From: Gammaproteobacteria bacterium
Lineage (GTDB): Bacteria; Pseudomonadota; Gammaproteobacteria; Steroidobacterales; JABDLF01
Direction of reading: 5' to 3'
Length of the DNA stretch: 64,000 nt
Assembly (NCBI GenBank): GCA_013003115.1
Contig: JABDLF010000058.1
Location: 1-64,000 of the forward strand
The number at the start of each line of letters is the position of its first letter. Position 1 is the first letter of the stretch. The notes under the pieces were generated by a model. That model searched no databases, was not told where the DNA came from, and saw only the letters and a list, made by a program, of their open reading frames with translations. A program made the translations under genes and the position numbers. Positions 26,447 to 35,553 of this stretch are shown piece after piece.

Positions 26447-26508
26447 ATCGCCAGTACCCGTCGCGCCTTTCACGCGCAGCGCCAACGTCATTTGACGGAG
26501 GTTTCAAC

Positions 26509-27459
26509 TTGCACAACGCCCCCAGATGCATAGTGGTCAGCGTCGTTTTCGCGACCATGCTGCTCTTTGTTACGCCTGATCCGGCCTGGTCCCGGCAGAA
26601 CAGCGAACTGCCGGAACTCGTTGTGATGTCTGCCGTGAGCGACAATCCTCAGAGCCTCATCAGCAGCATGCGACCGCTCGCAGACTACGTAGAGAAAAAA
26701 CTGGCTCCCCTCGGCGTGAAAAACGTCGAAATTCTGATTGCCGAAAACACCGAGCAGATGATTCGCTTCATACGTGATGGACGTGTCGACTGGATTACCG
26801 AGACGGCCTACTCCGCGGCGTTGCTGGAAAAGCGGGCAGGCGCAGAGATTGCGTTGCGCAAATGGAAACAAGGCGTAGCCAGCTACCGGAGCATTTTATT
26901 CGTCCGAAAAGACAGCGGTATCGAGTCCCTCGATCAGATCATTGATCGCAGCGTCGCGTTTCAGCACCCGGGTTCTACCACTGGTTATTTCGTGCCCCGT
27001 TCCGTATTTCAAAACCTCGGCATGCCGCTGAAATCTCTGCGTTCGGTGCGCGAAAAGGCTATGCCGGGCTTTGTTAACTACGTTTTTTCCGGTGGCGAGT
27101 ACAACTCGGCACAATGGGTTCACAAAGGACTGGTCAGCGCAGCCGTGCTCAGCAACCTCGATTGGCAACGCGACGACATCGTACCTGCCAGCATAAAGCA
27201 GGATCTGAAAGTCATTTATACAAGCCCACCGTTGCCACGAGCGCTGGAACTGCTGCGTAGCGATCTCGACCCGCGAATAAAGGCGGTGATCACTGAGACA
27301 CTGCTTGCTGCTCACGAAGATCCGCAGGCAAGCGAGGCCTTGCATGCCTACCACGGTACTTTTCGATTTGACAGACTGGACAGCGCCTCGATTCAGGCTC
27401 TCGGCGAAATCAGAAAGAGCCTTGGCAACGGCCCTGTACCGGCAGCGGGTGCACCATGA
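26509..27459 (+). CDS. PhnD-like periplasmic substrate-binding protein
   Basis: This 316-residue protein starts with TTG, supported by GGAGG seven bases upstream. The N-terminal hydrophobic stretch (VVSVVFATMLLFVTPDPAWS) is a signal peptide, so the mature protein is periplasmic. The remainder is a type II periplasmic binding fold of the phosphate/phosphite/phosphonate (PhnD) group: MRPLADYVEKKL, GRVDWITETAYSAALLEKRAG, SGIESLDQIIDRSVAFQHPGSTTGYFVPRSVF, and PPLPRALELLRSDLDP. There is no ABC permease or ATPase nearby. Instead its ATGA stop/start overlaps the next gene, a periplasm-facing GGDEF-EAL protein. A role as the ligand-sensing partner of that protein is more likely than transport; this is inference. 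Confidence 0.87.
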   Translation: MHNAPRCIVVSVVFATMLLFVTPDPAWSRQNSELPELVVMSAVSDNPQSLISSMRPLADYVEKKLAPLGVKNVEILIAENTEQMIRFIRDGRVDWITETAYSAALLEKRAGAEIALRKWKQGVASYRSILFVRKDSGIESLDQIIDRSVAFQHPGSTTGYFVPRSVFQNLGMPLKSLRSVREKAMPGFVNYVFSGGEYNSAQWVHKGLVSAAVLSNLDWQRDDIVPASIKQDLKVIYTSPPLPRALELLRSDLDPRIKAVITETLLAAHEDPQASEALHAYHGTFRFDRLDSASIQALGEIRKSLGNGPVPAAGAP

Positions 27460-29648
27460 GCAGAACACTGCGCATCAACCTCCAGACGCGCTACTCGCTG
27501 CAGATAATGGCTATCATATTCGCAGGCATGATCAGCTTGTCGGCCTTCTCGGTCTGGCATTTTTCAAGCGCCGCTCATGAATACGAGAGCGTTACCATGT
27601 CCGCCATCGAATCGCACCTGGAAGAGCAGCTCCGCGAACGGGCTGAGGTCATGACCGAATACCTTGCGCAGGACCTCAGTAATGCGCTACTGGTTTATGA
27701 CCTGCAGGCCATGCTTCGACAACTCGGCACCGCGACTGCCCAGAGCGACGTGCTGTTCGCCTATGTGTATGGCGCCGATGGGCTCATCGTTCATGACGGC
27801 AGCCCGGAGATCACTGAATTTGGCCGACCGCTTGATGAACTGCTTGGATGGGAGGCCAGTATTCTGCGCGAGCCCCGCGCCGTCCTCAGCGGAAAAGACC
27901 TTGAATTTGTGCGCCCCATCAACCTGGGCGCCGAGGCACTGGGCGGGGTCGCGGTAGGACTGTCACTTAAAGTGGTTGCTGCAGAGACTGCCGGCCTCAG
28001 CAGCGAGCTTCGTCAGCTCAGCGGGCAGAGCCTGCGCAAAGAAATTTCATATGCTGCGACATTTACGCTGCTTTTTGTTTTGGCCGGCGCACTTCTGGCG
28101 CTTGTCACCGCGCGCCGGCTTGCAGGCCCGATTCGACGTCTGGCCGGCCATGCCAGGCAGGTTGGCCGCGGTCAGTTTGGGCAGCAGGTCGACATACGGC
28201 GCAATGACGAAGTCGGTGACCTCGTCAGCGCCTTCGGCAATATGCAGCAGAGCCTCGAAGCCAATCAAAAAGAGATTGCCTATCTCGCCTATCACGACCC
28301 GCTTACCGGCCTGCAAAACAGGGCGAGCATGATTACGGCATTGAACGAGCTGTGCGCCGATTGTCGCCAGAAAGAAACCATGGGCGCGGTGCTGTTTATT
28401 GATCTCGACGATTTCAAACCAGTGAACGATACGCTGGGTCACGAGGCAGGCGATGCTGTTCTCAGGAGCACGGCCAAACGCTTGCTTGCGTGCCTTGAAT
28501 CAGACCTCGCAAGTGGCTGCATAATTGGCGGCGAGGGATTGAAGTCGGCTGCCCGTCTCGGCGGCGACGAGTTTACTGTCATGCTCACCAACCTTGGCGA
28601 TGAAATGCGCGCTGCCAGTATTTGCGACGAGATACTTAAGGAGTTGAGCAGGCCGTTTGAAGTTAATGGCAGGGAGATCTTTATAGGCGCCAGCATCGGC
28701 GTTTCAGTTTTTCCGCAAGACGGCCGCGACGCCGAGTCACTGCTTGCACGCGCCGACGTCGCCATGTATCACGCAAAGCGACATGGCAAGCACGCGCACA
28801 AGTTTTTTGAAGAACACATGCTGGAAGAAACGCGCGCGAAGCTGTTCCTCATCAACGACCTGCGAAGTGCTCTCAGCAGCGAAGGCCTCACCATGCATTA
28901 CCAGCCAATCGTTGCCGCAGCGAGCGGCCGGGTAATCGGGGCGGAGGCTCTGGTCAGGTGGCAGCACCCGCGCCGGGGCCTTATCAAGGCGGCCGAGTTC
29001 ATCGAGGTAGCAGAAAAGAGCGGCGAAATAGAGCGGCTCGGGCAATGGGCTCTGGACAAAGTGTGCGCCGATCTCGCGGGGTGGCGAGAGAGCGGCCTTG
29101 ATGGGCTGTTTGTTTCAATAAACATTTCGTCGCAGCAGCTTATGCGAGCCGACCTGCATGATTACGTCACCGGTGCTTTATCGCGCTGGGGTCTCGGGTC
29201 CCGGGATCTTCGGATAGAGGCCAGCGAAGACCGCTTCGCGAAAAATGCTGAAGGTGCAACCAGTGTTCTTCGGGAGTGGAACGCCGCGGGCTTCGAGATC
29301 TGGATTGACAACTTTGGTTCCGGCGCAGGCTCGCTAACGAGCCTGCTCGGCGTTCCGGCAAGGGGAATCAAACTCGACCCCTCATTTATAAAGGGCATCA
29401 CAACCAACGAGCGGCTGCGCACTTTCGTCTCTTCCATAATCAAGATGGCGCATTCGCTGCAGCTGGAAGTCTGCGCCGTGGGTGTGACCAGCGCCGCTCT
29501 CGCCGACTGGCTCAAGGAGAACGGTTGCCGTTATCTGCAGGGACAGTTTCTCGGCCCGGAGCTAAATGCCGAAAACTTTATTGGCCATCTTCGCTTCAAG
29601 CCTGGTGGCGGCAATGACGAGAATCCGCGATCGCTCAAAGCTATATAG
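27456..29648 (+). CDS. HAMP-GGDEF-EAL protein with degenerate EAL domain
   Basis: This is a 730-residue inner-membrane protein. A membrane helix (about 16-36), a periplasmic sensor region (about 37-198), a second helix (about 199-219) and a HAMP linker (about 220-272) lead to GGDEF and EAL domains. The cyclase motif is intact (RLGGDEF, 369-373) with no RxxD inhibitory site. The EAL domain keeps EALVRW (497-502), NISSQQ, Lys639 and Gln695. However, the usual DDFGTG is DNFGSG (618-623), and the catalytic glutamate of the usual EGVET is Val675 in AVGVTS. Phosphodiesterase activity is probably lost, leaving a cyclase with a possible cyclic-di-GMP-binding EAL. It is translationally coupled to the PhnD-like protein upstream. 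Confidence 0.92.
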   Translation: MSRTLRINLQTRYSLQIMAIIFAGMISLSAFSVWHFSSAAHEYESVTMSAIESHLEEQLRERAEVMTEYLAQDLSNALLVYDLQAMLRQLGTATAQSDVLFAYVYGADGLIVHDGSPEITEFGRPLDELLGWEASILREPRAVLSGKDLEFVRPINLGAEALGGVAVGLSLKVVAAETAGLSSELRQLSGQSLRKEISYAATFTLLFVLAGALLALVTARRLAGPIRRLAGHARQVGRGQFGQQVDIRRNDEVGDLVSAFGNMQQSLEANQKEIAYLAYHDPLTGLQNRASMITALNELCADCRQKETMGAVLFIDLDDFKPVNDTLGHEAGDAVLRSTAKRLLACLESDLASGCIIGGEGLKSAARLGGDEFTVMLTNLGDEMRAASICDEILKELSRPFEVNGREIFIGASIGVSVFPQDGRDAESLLARADVAMYHAKRHGKHAHKFFEEHMLEETRAKLFLINDLRSALSSEGLTMHYQPIVAAASGRVIGAEALVRWQHPRRGLIKAAEFIEVAEKSGEIERLGQWALDKVCADLAGWRESGLDGLFVSINISSQQLMRADLHDYVTGALSRWGLGSRDLRIEASEDRFAKNAEGATSVLREWNAAGFEIWIDNFGSGAGSLTSLLGVPARGIKLDPSFIKGITTNERLRTFVSSIIKMAHSLQLEVCAVGVTSAALADWLKENGCRYLQGQFLGPELNAENFIGHLRFKPGGGNDENPRSLKAI

Positions 29649-29694
29649 TCACGACAAGACATCGGCGGCCAGGCCGGGCTGCCTCGCTCTTCTT

Positions 29695-30663
29695 TTAACT
29701 GCCAACGCGATGCAGGTGATGAACCGCAATCTCGGGTGGACAGTTAAAACGAACATCGAGCAGCGATGTTCCGGCACCATGTGTCGTGTAGCCCTGGACC
29801 TGACCTTTTCGCCATCTGCCTTTGCAGTATCGGCGGGCGCATCTTGAATTTGTCACCGGCGGCCAGCCGCCCGGCAGATTAATTTGTCCGCCGTGACTAT
29901 GGCCGCACAAAACGAAATCGTAGCCCTCAAGCCTGGCGTCATGCACTATTTCCGGGGAATGGCTGAGAAGAAGCTGGCATGCGCCATCCGGCACGCCTGT
30001 GCCTGCAGCAGCAAGGTCGCAAGCACCAAAATATCCGGCGTCATCGACACCGGCAATCCAGAGTCTTTCTCCGTCTCGTTCTATGTGGGTTGCCTCGTTG
30101 ATGAGCACTTCGTAGCCGGCGCCCTCCAGCGCCGGAACCCAGCGCAGCGAATCGTGATTACCAAGTACAAGCAGGCACCGGCGTTTCAACGCCGAACGAA
30201 GCCGCCGCATCGCGGCAAGGGTTGGCCCCGCATCACCGTGGGTATGGAACCTCAGGTCACCGGTAATAACACAAAGGTCGTAGCCTTCGACCTCGCTCAC
30301 GGTCTGCACCAGCGAATCCTCGAACTCCTTCGAGGCGTCGATGTGCAGGTCGCTGAGTTGCAGAACCCGCACACCGTGCAGGCCCACCGGCAACCGCCCT
30401 GATTCAAATCGGTTTTGCACAACCCCGATGTCGAGGGCGTTGGCCCTGCCGCGGGCGTAAAGACCACTCAATTTCAGTGCGCCGCGCAACAACGAAGGAC
30501 CCAGAATCCACTTTTCGATATAAGCAAACGGGCTCGAGCGACCAGCCACGGGCCTGCCTTCACCCCGCTCGGCGTCAAGCCTGCTACGCACAGCGGCCGG
30601 TCCCAGCCGCGGGCCTAAGTGGGCCAGCACCTCCTCATCGCCTGGCATGCTGAATTTGTCCAT
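29695..30663 (-). CDS. Calcineurin-like metallophosphoesterase (YaeI/LpxG-like)
   Basis: This is a 322-residue protein with the full metallophosphatase motif series: LQLSDLHID, ITGDL, LGNHDSLRW, LLSHSPE and LCGHSHGGQ. The arrangement SDLH...GD...GNHD...GHxHGGQ is that of the YaeI/YkuE group, which includes membrane-associated enzymes acting on lipid-linked pyrophosphates. The N-terminal 95 residues lack an obvious transmembrane helix, unlike typical YaeI proteins. The substrate is unknown. It converges with the GGDEF-EAL gene and is divergent from the class V aminotransferase. The start ATG at 30661-30663 has little ribosome-site support. Confidence 0.85.
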   Translation of the reverse strand: MDKFSMPGDEEVLAHLGPRLGPAAVRSRLDAERGEGRPVAGRSSPFAYIEKWILGPSLLRGALKLSGLYARGRANALDIGVVQNRFESGRLPVGLHGVRVLQLSDLHIDASKEFEDSLVQTVSEVEGYDLCVITGDLRFHTHGDAGPTLAAMRRLRSALKRRCLLVLGNHDSLRWVPALEGAGYEVLINEATHIERDGERLWIAGVDDAGYFGACDLAAAGTGVPDGACQLLLSHSPEIVHDARLEGYDFVLCGHSHGGQINLPGGWPPVTNSRCARRYCKGRWRKGQVQGYTTHGAGTSLLDVRFNCPPEIAVHHLHRVGS

Positions 30664-30738
30664 TTCGAGTGACTATACACCTGCGCTCGCGGCCTACCGG
30701 ACTGGACGCCGCCCGATGATTTGCGTAATACGTTGGCT

Positions 30739-31875
30739 ATGCCCGGCAAACAGCGACACCTCTTCGACATCCCAAGGGACATCTGTTACCTGAACAGCGC
30801 CTACATGGGGCCCCGCCTTCACAGCGTCACCAAGGCGGGTCGTGCAGCAGTCGAAACCGGTCGCGCGCCCTGGTCGCTCACGTCCGCGGATTTTTTTGAG
30901 ACGGCAGACCATATAAGGCGCGTTTTTGCCGGTCTGATAGGCAGCGGCGAAGAAAGCATCGCAATTGTGCCCTCGGTCAGTTACGCGATGGCCGTTGCGG
31001 CCGCCAATATTGAACTAAAGCCCGGCGACGAGATTGTTCTCCTCGAAGAGCAGTTTCCGTCCAATGTATATCCGTGGCAGAGACTGGCTGCAGAATGCGG
31101 TGCGACCATCCGCACTGTTTCCCGGCCAAAGGACTGTGACTGGACGACGGCAGTCCTAAGCAACATCAGTGCGCGCACGGCCCTCGCCGCGCTGCCGCAG
31201 GTACACTGGACTGACGGCAGCCGGATTGATCTTGAGGTCGTGGGCAGGCGCTGCAGAGATGTTGGCAGCGCCCTTGTGCTGGACCTCACTCAGTCACTCG
31301 GGGCCGCGCCGTTTTCCATCACAGAAGTTAAGCCCGATTTCATGGTCGCTGCGGCCTACAAATGGCTGCTCGGTCCCTACGGTGTCACCTATCTGTATGT
31401 TTCCCCGGCGCGCCAGGACGGCGTGCCCATCGAACAGACCTGGATGGGCCGTTATGGCAGCGAGGATTTTTCGTCACTGGTAAGCTACCAGGACGCATAC
31501 CGTGACGGCGCACGGCGCTTCGATGCCGGCCAGCATTGCAGCTTCATTTTGTTGCCGATGGCCCTCGAAGGGCTCCGGCAGATCGCCAGCTGGACACCGG
31601 ACGAGACCGCCTCGACCCTTCGCGAGATTACGGATCTTATTGCCAGTCGCGCAGGCGCACTCGGTTTCGACGCTACGCCAAGCTCGGCGCGCAGCCCGCA
31701 CATGCTTGGGCTGAGCTATCCTGATTCGGTCCCTTCGGGCCTGCTCGACGCGTTGGCAGCTGAGCGCGTTTATGCCAGCGTGCGCGGGCGACGCATCCGG
31801 GTTGCGCCGCATCTGCACGTTGACGATGAAGACATCGAGAGATTTTTTGCAGTTTTGGCCGACTTTGCGCCATGA
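30739..31875 (+). CDS. Class V aminotransferase (cysteine desulfurase-like)
   Basis: This is a 378-residue PLP enzyme of fold type I. DICYLNSAYMGPRL at the start, the LVLDLTQSLGAAPFSI segment carrying the cofactor-binding aspartate, and AAAYKWLLGPYGVTYLY with the Schiff-base lysine are family features. The group includes cysteine desulfurases, kynureninase-like enzymes and isopenicillin epimerase-like proteins; no conserved catalytic Cys loop of SufS/IscS is evident, so the reaction is undefined. The ATG at 30739 is used; a TTG at 30721 is in frame. It is followed 41 bases later by an OmpA-family gene. Confidence 0.83.
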   Translation: MPGKQRHLFDIPRDICYLNSAYMGPRLHSVTKAGRAAVETGRAPWSLTSADFFETADHIRRVFAGLIGSGEESIAIVPSVSYAMAVAAANIELKPGDEIVLLEEQFPSNVYPWQRLAAECGATIRTVSRPKDCDWTTAVLSNISARTALAALPQVHWTDGSRIDLEVVGRRCRDVGSALVLDLTQSLGAAPFSITEVKPDFMVAAAYKWLLGPYGVTYLYVSPARQDGVPIEQTWMGRYGSEDFSSLVSYQDAYRDGARRFDAGQHCSFILLPMALEGLRQIASWTPDETASTLREITDLIASRAGALGFDATPSSARSPHMLGLSYPDSVPSGLLDALAAERVYASVRGRRIRVAPHLHVDDEDIERFFAVLADFAP

Positions 31876-31916
31876 TTCTCAACAGGCCCCAGGGCCGGAA
31901 CAGGGAGATCTGACCC

Positions 31917-33374
31917 ATGCAGCGTTTTCTGATAACCACGGCAGCAATATGCGCTCTGTTCATGCCATCGGCGCTGCCGGGCGCGGATGCTGAACTTCGC
32001 GAAAGCCTGTTTGCAGATGCTGACCTTCTGCTTGAGGCCGCACGTGCATCCCGTGCAGAGTTGCTCGCGCCACGCAGCCACAAGCGCGCCCTTGAAGCGT
32101 ATCAGGATGCCGAACAGAGATTTGAGAGAGGGCAGGCGATAGCGAGAATTCAGGAGGACCTGGCAAGTGCCGAGGGTCATTTAAAAGAGGCGATCGAGGC
32201 CGCGAGCAAAATGGCTGCGGCACTGCCCAATACCCTGAAGGCGCGTAATGATGCGCTGACCTCCGGCGCGCGCGACGGCGCATTCGAGATGTTCGCCGCC
32301 ACGGAAGAAGATTTGTTGGAGCTCGCAGAAGACATCGAACGAGGCCGCAACAGAGACCTCAGGCAATTCGACCAGAGCCTCGCCACCGGCTATCGGGACG
32401 CAGAACTTGCCGCCATCAAGAAGGCATTGCTCGCAGATACGGGCGCGAAGCTGCAACAGGCGGACGCACTGCGCGCAGACCGCTATGCGCCGCGCTCGCT
32501 GGCCCGTGCTCGTGCACTGCTGGCACAGGCGAGCGCCGCGCTGGATGAAGACCGATACGATGCCGATCGGCCGCGAACGCTCGCACGAGCCGCGGACATT
32601 GAGGCTCGCCACGCCATTTACCTGGCAAGACAGATCAATGATATCCGTGAAAATCGGCTCAGCACGGAGGATCTTGTGCTGGCTTGGGAAAAGGCCATGG
32701 GCCGAATCGCAGCGAAGGCAGATCTTGCAGGCAACTTCCACGAAGGGCCTGACCCGGTCGCCGCGGGCGTGGTGGCATTCATACAGTCACGGCAGGAGGA
32801 AATCGCCAGCCTGCGCAACGAACTTGCGGAAAGCCGGCAGCAAATCGATCAGATGGAAGTAGAAATTCGCGACCTTGAGCAACGCCTGGGAGGCGTTGCC
32901 AGCGAGCGCTCAGCGCTCGAGGAAGAACTCGCACGCCAGGCAGAAGTGCGCCGGCGCTATGCGCAGATCGGCGACATGTTCGAGGACGAGGAAGCCCTGG
33001 TCATCAGGGAATCAGGCAAGATCACGCTGAGACTCGTCGGGCTTAAATTCGCCGTGGGCGAGGCTGATATCAGTGCGACGAATTTCCCGCTGCTGGCCAA
33101 GGTTGAGAGTGCCATCAGGGTCTTCCCCCGAGCTCGCCTGGTGGTCGAAGGTCACACGGACGCGTTCGGCAGCGATCAGAAGAATCTCGAATTGTCACAG
33201 GATCGCGCCGGGGCCGTACGCCAGTATTTGCTCGCCAGCATGCGTTTGAATCCGGGCCAGATTTCCGCCACGGGCTACGGCGAAGCAAAACCCATTGCCA
33301 ATAACGAGACCGCCGAAGGTAGAGCGTCAAACCGGCGTATTGAACTCGTCCTGTTTACCGACGAAACAATATGA
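31917..33374 (+). CDS. OmpA-family protein with N-terminal DUF4398-like helical domain
   Basis: This is a 485-residue exported protein. A signal peptide (residues 1 to about 24, ending LPGADA) is followed by long alanine- and glutamate-rich helical repeats (about 25-230) of the DUF4398 kind. A coiled coil follows (about 280-345: EEIASLRNELAESRQQIDQMEVEIRDLEQ), then a C-terminal OmpA peptidoglycan-binding domain with VVEGHTDAFGSDQKNLELSQDRAGAVRQYL and GYGEAKPIANNETAEGRASNRRIEL. It has no beta-barrel and no lipobox, so it is probably a periplasmic protein anchored to peptidoglycan. It converges on the M48 protease gene. Confidence 0.85.
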   Translation: MQRFLITTAAICALFMPSALPGADAELRESLFADADLLLEAARASRAELLAPRSHKRALEAYQDAEQRFERGQAIARIQEDLASAEGHLKEAIEAASKMAAALPNTLKARNDALTSGARDGAFEMFAATEEDLLELAEDIERGRNRDLRQFDQSLATGYRDAELAAIKKALLADTGAKLQQADALRADRYAPRSLARARALLAQASAALDEDRYDADRPRTLARAADIEARHAIYLARQINDIRENRLSTEDLVLAWEKAMGRIAAKADLAGNFHEGPDPVAAGVVAFIQSRQEEIASLRNELAESRQQIDQMEVEIRDLEQRLGGVASERSALEEELARQAEVRRRYAQIGDMFEDEEALVIRESGKITLRLVGLKFAVGEADISATNFPLLAKVESAIRVFPRARLVVEGHTDAFGSDQKNLELSQDRAGAVRQYLLASMRLNPGQISATGYGEAKPIANNETAEGRASNRRIELVLFTDETI

Positions 33375-33384
33375 TCCTGCAAGA

Positions 33385-34191
33385 TCAGCCGCAGGCGGGA
33401 CGTCTGCCCGACCGGCGGGCCTGCTCGTAAATCGCGAGCGCACCTGGCATTTGGGCGCCAAGCGCTCGTATCCGGGTGTCCCCTGCCGGGTGGGTCGACA
33501 GAAATTCGGGCGGCTTGCTGCCGCTGCCCTTTTGCATGTTCTCCCATAGCGGGATGCTCTCGCGGGGGTCGAAGCCTGCCCGGGCCATAAACTCAAGGCC
33601 CAGCGCATCTGCCTCGCTTTCCTGGGCGCGGGAAAACGGCAGCAATATTCCTACCTGGGTGCCGAGCCCGAGCGCGGCAAATAGCTGACTCTTGCGGGGA
33701 CTCGGGTCGCCCGCAAGCACTTGTACGACCTGCAAGCCGCCCTCTGCCAGCATGCCTGTAGAAACCCGCTCGTTGGCATGACGAGCCCTGACGTGGGCAA
33801 TCTCGTGACCAACCACGGTTGCCAACTGATGCTGGTTCTCCGCTGTGTCAAGCAAGCCACGGTAAATGCCTATCCGACCACCGGGCAGGGCAAAAGCATT
33901 GACCTGCTCGTCATCGAAAACCACAACTTCCCAACGCGACAGATCTTCGTCATCCATTGACCGAAGTATTGTTTCAGCAACGCATCGCGCATAGTCCACC
34001 CGCGCGGGGTCCCGCAGCTGCCGCGTCGACTGCTTCAACTCTTCGAACGCCGCCAGCCCCATGCTGTCCACCTGCTCCTCGGGCAGAACGATAATCTGTC
34101 GGCGGCCGGTGGGAGAGGTTGCACAGGCTGCCAGAACAAGCAGCGGCAACAGAATAAGCGCGACAACCCGCAGTTTCGGTTTCGACGTCAT
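33385..34191 (-). CDS. M48 family metalloprotease lipoprotein
   Basis: This is a 268-residue protein with a lipoprotein signal ([10 protein letters not shown], lipobox LAAC with Cys23). The mature part has the zinc motif [13 protein letters not shown], the third ligand region [12 protein letters not shown] and the [12 protein letters not shown] segment typical of periplasmic M48 proteases such as LoiP and BepA without the TPR part. Such enzymes degrade misassembled outer-membrane proteins. Its ATG overlaps the lipA stop codon by four bases (ATGA), so it is translated from the lipA transcript. Confidence 0.9.
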   Translation of the reverse strand: MTSKPKLRVVALILLPLLVLAACATSPTGRRQIIVLPEEQVDSMGLAAFEELKQSTRQLRDPARVDYARCVAETILRSMDDEDLSRWEVVVFDDEQVNAFALPGGRIGIYRGLLDTAENQHQLATVVGHEIAHVRARHANERVSTGMLAEGGLQVVQVLAGDPSPRKSQLFAALGLGTQVGILLPFSRAQESEADALGLEFMARAGFDPRESIPLWENMQKGSGSKPPEFLSTHPAGDTRIRALGAQMPGALAIYEQARRSGRRPACG

Positions 34192-35186
34192 GTGCCCGTG
34201 CTGAGGCCCACGTTGTTGCCTTCGAAAACGCGATCCGCCCTGTAGCTCGAACGTACCATCGGGCCTGCCACTACCTCGAGGAAGCCGCGCTGAAGCCCCC
34301 AGTTTCTGTAGGTATCAAACTCGGCCGGCGTCACGTAACGGCTCACCGGCAGATGATTCAGCGTTGGCCGGAGATACTGGCCGAAGGTAACGATATCCAC
34401 GCCGGCTGCCCGAATATCGTCCAGCGACTCCAGGATTTCATCGTTTTTTTCGCCGAGCCCGAGCATAAGACTGGTTTTCGTAAGCACATCCGGACGGTAA
34501 GCCTTGGCATGGGACAGAACGTCGAGGGTTTGCTCATAGCTGGCGCGTGGATCCCGCACAGGATGGGTGAGACGACGAACCGTCTCAATATTCTGAGCGA
34601 AAACGTCTACGCCCGAGTCCAGCACCGCCTCGACGTCGGCCATCTTGCCCTGGAAATCCGGCGTAAGCGCCTCAACCTTCGTCTGCGGATTGACGCGTTT
34701 AACCTCTCTGACGCAGGCAGCGTAGTGGCCAGCCCCGCCGTCCTCAAGATCGTCCCGATTAACAGAAGTGAGAACGATATAGCGCAACCCCATAATCTTG
34801 ACCGACTCGGCCGTGTGCCGCGGCTCCTCCGCATCCAGCAGCCCTCTCGGATTGCCCGTATCTACAGAGCAGAAGCGGCATGCGCGGGTGCATACGGCGC
34901 CCATTAGCATGATGGTCGCCGTGCCGTGACTCCAGCATTCCCCGATGTTCGGGCACTTCGCCTCTTCGCAGACGGTGGCGAGATTGTGTTTCCGCACGTT
35001 CTCGCGAACCGCTTCGTACCGGGCACCCCCTCCGATCTTCGCTCGCAGCCAGGACGGCTTTCGGCCCAACGGCACCTGTTCAGCGGCCCGAGCCACCTTG
35101 ATGCCGTCCTTGATGGCTGAAAATCCCGCTTCTGTGCGAAATTTGCTGCCACTGGGCACGATGGGTATTCCTTTGAAACGACTCAT
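34188..35186 (-). CDS. lipA: Lipoyl synthase LipA
   Basis: This is a 332-residue radical SAM enzyme that inserts two sulfur atoms into octanoyl groups of the E2 and H proteins. The auxiliary cluster cysteines are in [12 protein letters not shown], the radical SAM cysteines in CTRACRFC, and the C-terminal RSSY closes the auxiliary cluster ligands. [19 protein letters not shown] and LMLGLGE are further family blocks. The ATG at 35184-35186 begins the family N-terminus, and the longer upstream frame is not conserved. No lipB is adjacent; the M48 protease gene follows directly. Confidence 0.96.
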   Translation of the reverse strand: MSRFKGIPIVPSGSKFRTEAGFSAIKDGIKVARAAEQVPLGRKPSWLRAKIGGGARYEAVRENVRKHNLATVCEEAKCPNIGECWSHGTATIMLMGAVCTRACRFCSVDTGNPRGLLDAEEPRHTAESVKIMGLRYIVLTSVNRDDLEDGGAGHYAACVREVKRVNPQTKVEALTPDFQGKMADVEAVLDSGVDVFAQNIETVRRLTHPVRDPRASYEQTLDVLSHAKAYRPDVLTKTSLMLGLGEKNDEILESLDDIRAAGVDIVTFGQYLRPTLNHLPVSRYVTPAEFDTYRNWGLQRGFLEVVAGPMVRSSYRADRVFEGNNVGLSTGT

Positions 35187-35328
35187 TTTTTCTCTGCTAT
35201 ATGGTCTATGCTTGATTGCAGCTGCCGGGGCATTTTCGCATGGGAGAGGATCGTCGCAAAAGCAGCTGTCGGCTAAAAGAAACAACCATTTCCGCCATCA
35301 GCCGATTTTGTTGCAGACATTGTGAGCA

Positions 35329-35347
35329 TTGAGTCACAAATACTCAA
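35329..35347. repeat. Inverted repeat TTGAGT-N7-ACTCAA
   Basis: This is a perfect 6-bp inverted repeat with a seven-base spacer, directly before the AGGGGATACCCT dyad and about 207 bases before the PAS-GGDEF start. It is operator-like in spacing, and the regulator is unknown. Confidence 0.35.
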
Positions 35348-35351
35348 ATTT

Positions 35352-35363
35352 AGGGGATACCCT
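35352..35363. repeat. AGGG-GATA-CCCT dyad
   Basis: AGGGGATACCCT is a short palindrome upstream of the PAS-GGDEF gene. The surrounding TTAGGGGATACCCTGA resembles TATAGGGATAACCCTGA (minus strand) upstream of the first GGDEF-EAL gene at 23733-23744, and both have ACTC several bases further upstream. Confidence 0.35.
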
Positions 35364-35553
35364 GATTATGCCATCCGCTCAATTGATGCAAAATCATGCT
35401 CGAAAGATATCCGTTCAATCGAATGCAACGGCAGGCTGCCTTTCTGGTGATGCGGCGAAGATATCCCATGACTTAAGGCAATGCGCCGGTCTGCCGATAA
35501 ACTCCATGTGGAACGACGTTCTTTAGTTCGAGTAAAATTTTTGGGAACCAAGG

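Larger units (their letters stand above)
35187..35553. other. Divergent regulatory region between lipA and the PAS-GGDEF gene
   Basis: This 367-base region carries an inverted repeat (35329-35347) and the AGGG-GATA-CCCT dyad (35352-35363). A 65-codon frame from 35329 has no ribosome site or recognisable composition and I do not call it. TAAAAT at 35533-35538 is a possible -10 for the PAS-GGDEF gene. I looked for the conserved stretches of a cyclic-di-GMP riboswitch and did not see them. Confidence 0.5.

Noticed and set aside
35321-35338. CRP-like site TGTGA-N8-TCACA
   Set aside because: The spacer is eight bases instead of six, so the half sites are out of register for a CRP dimer.
35329-35526. 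65-codon plus-strand frame in the lipA/PAS-GGDEF gap
   Set aside because: It begins inside the inverted repeat and dyad, lacks a ribosome site, and its translation resembles no protein I know.
35187-35553. Possible cyclic-di-GMP riboswitch before the PAS-GGDEF gene
   Set aside because: I looked for the conserved GEMM-type stretches and pairing and did not find them; only short DNA palindromes are present.
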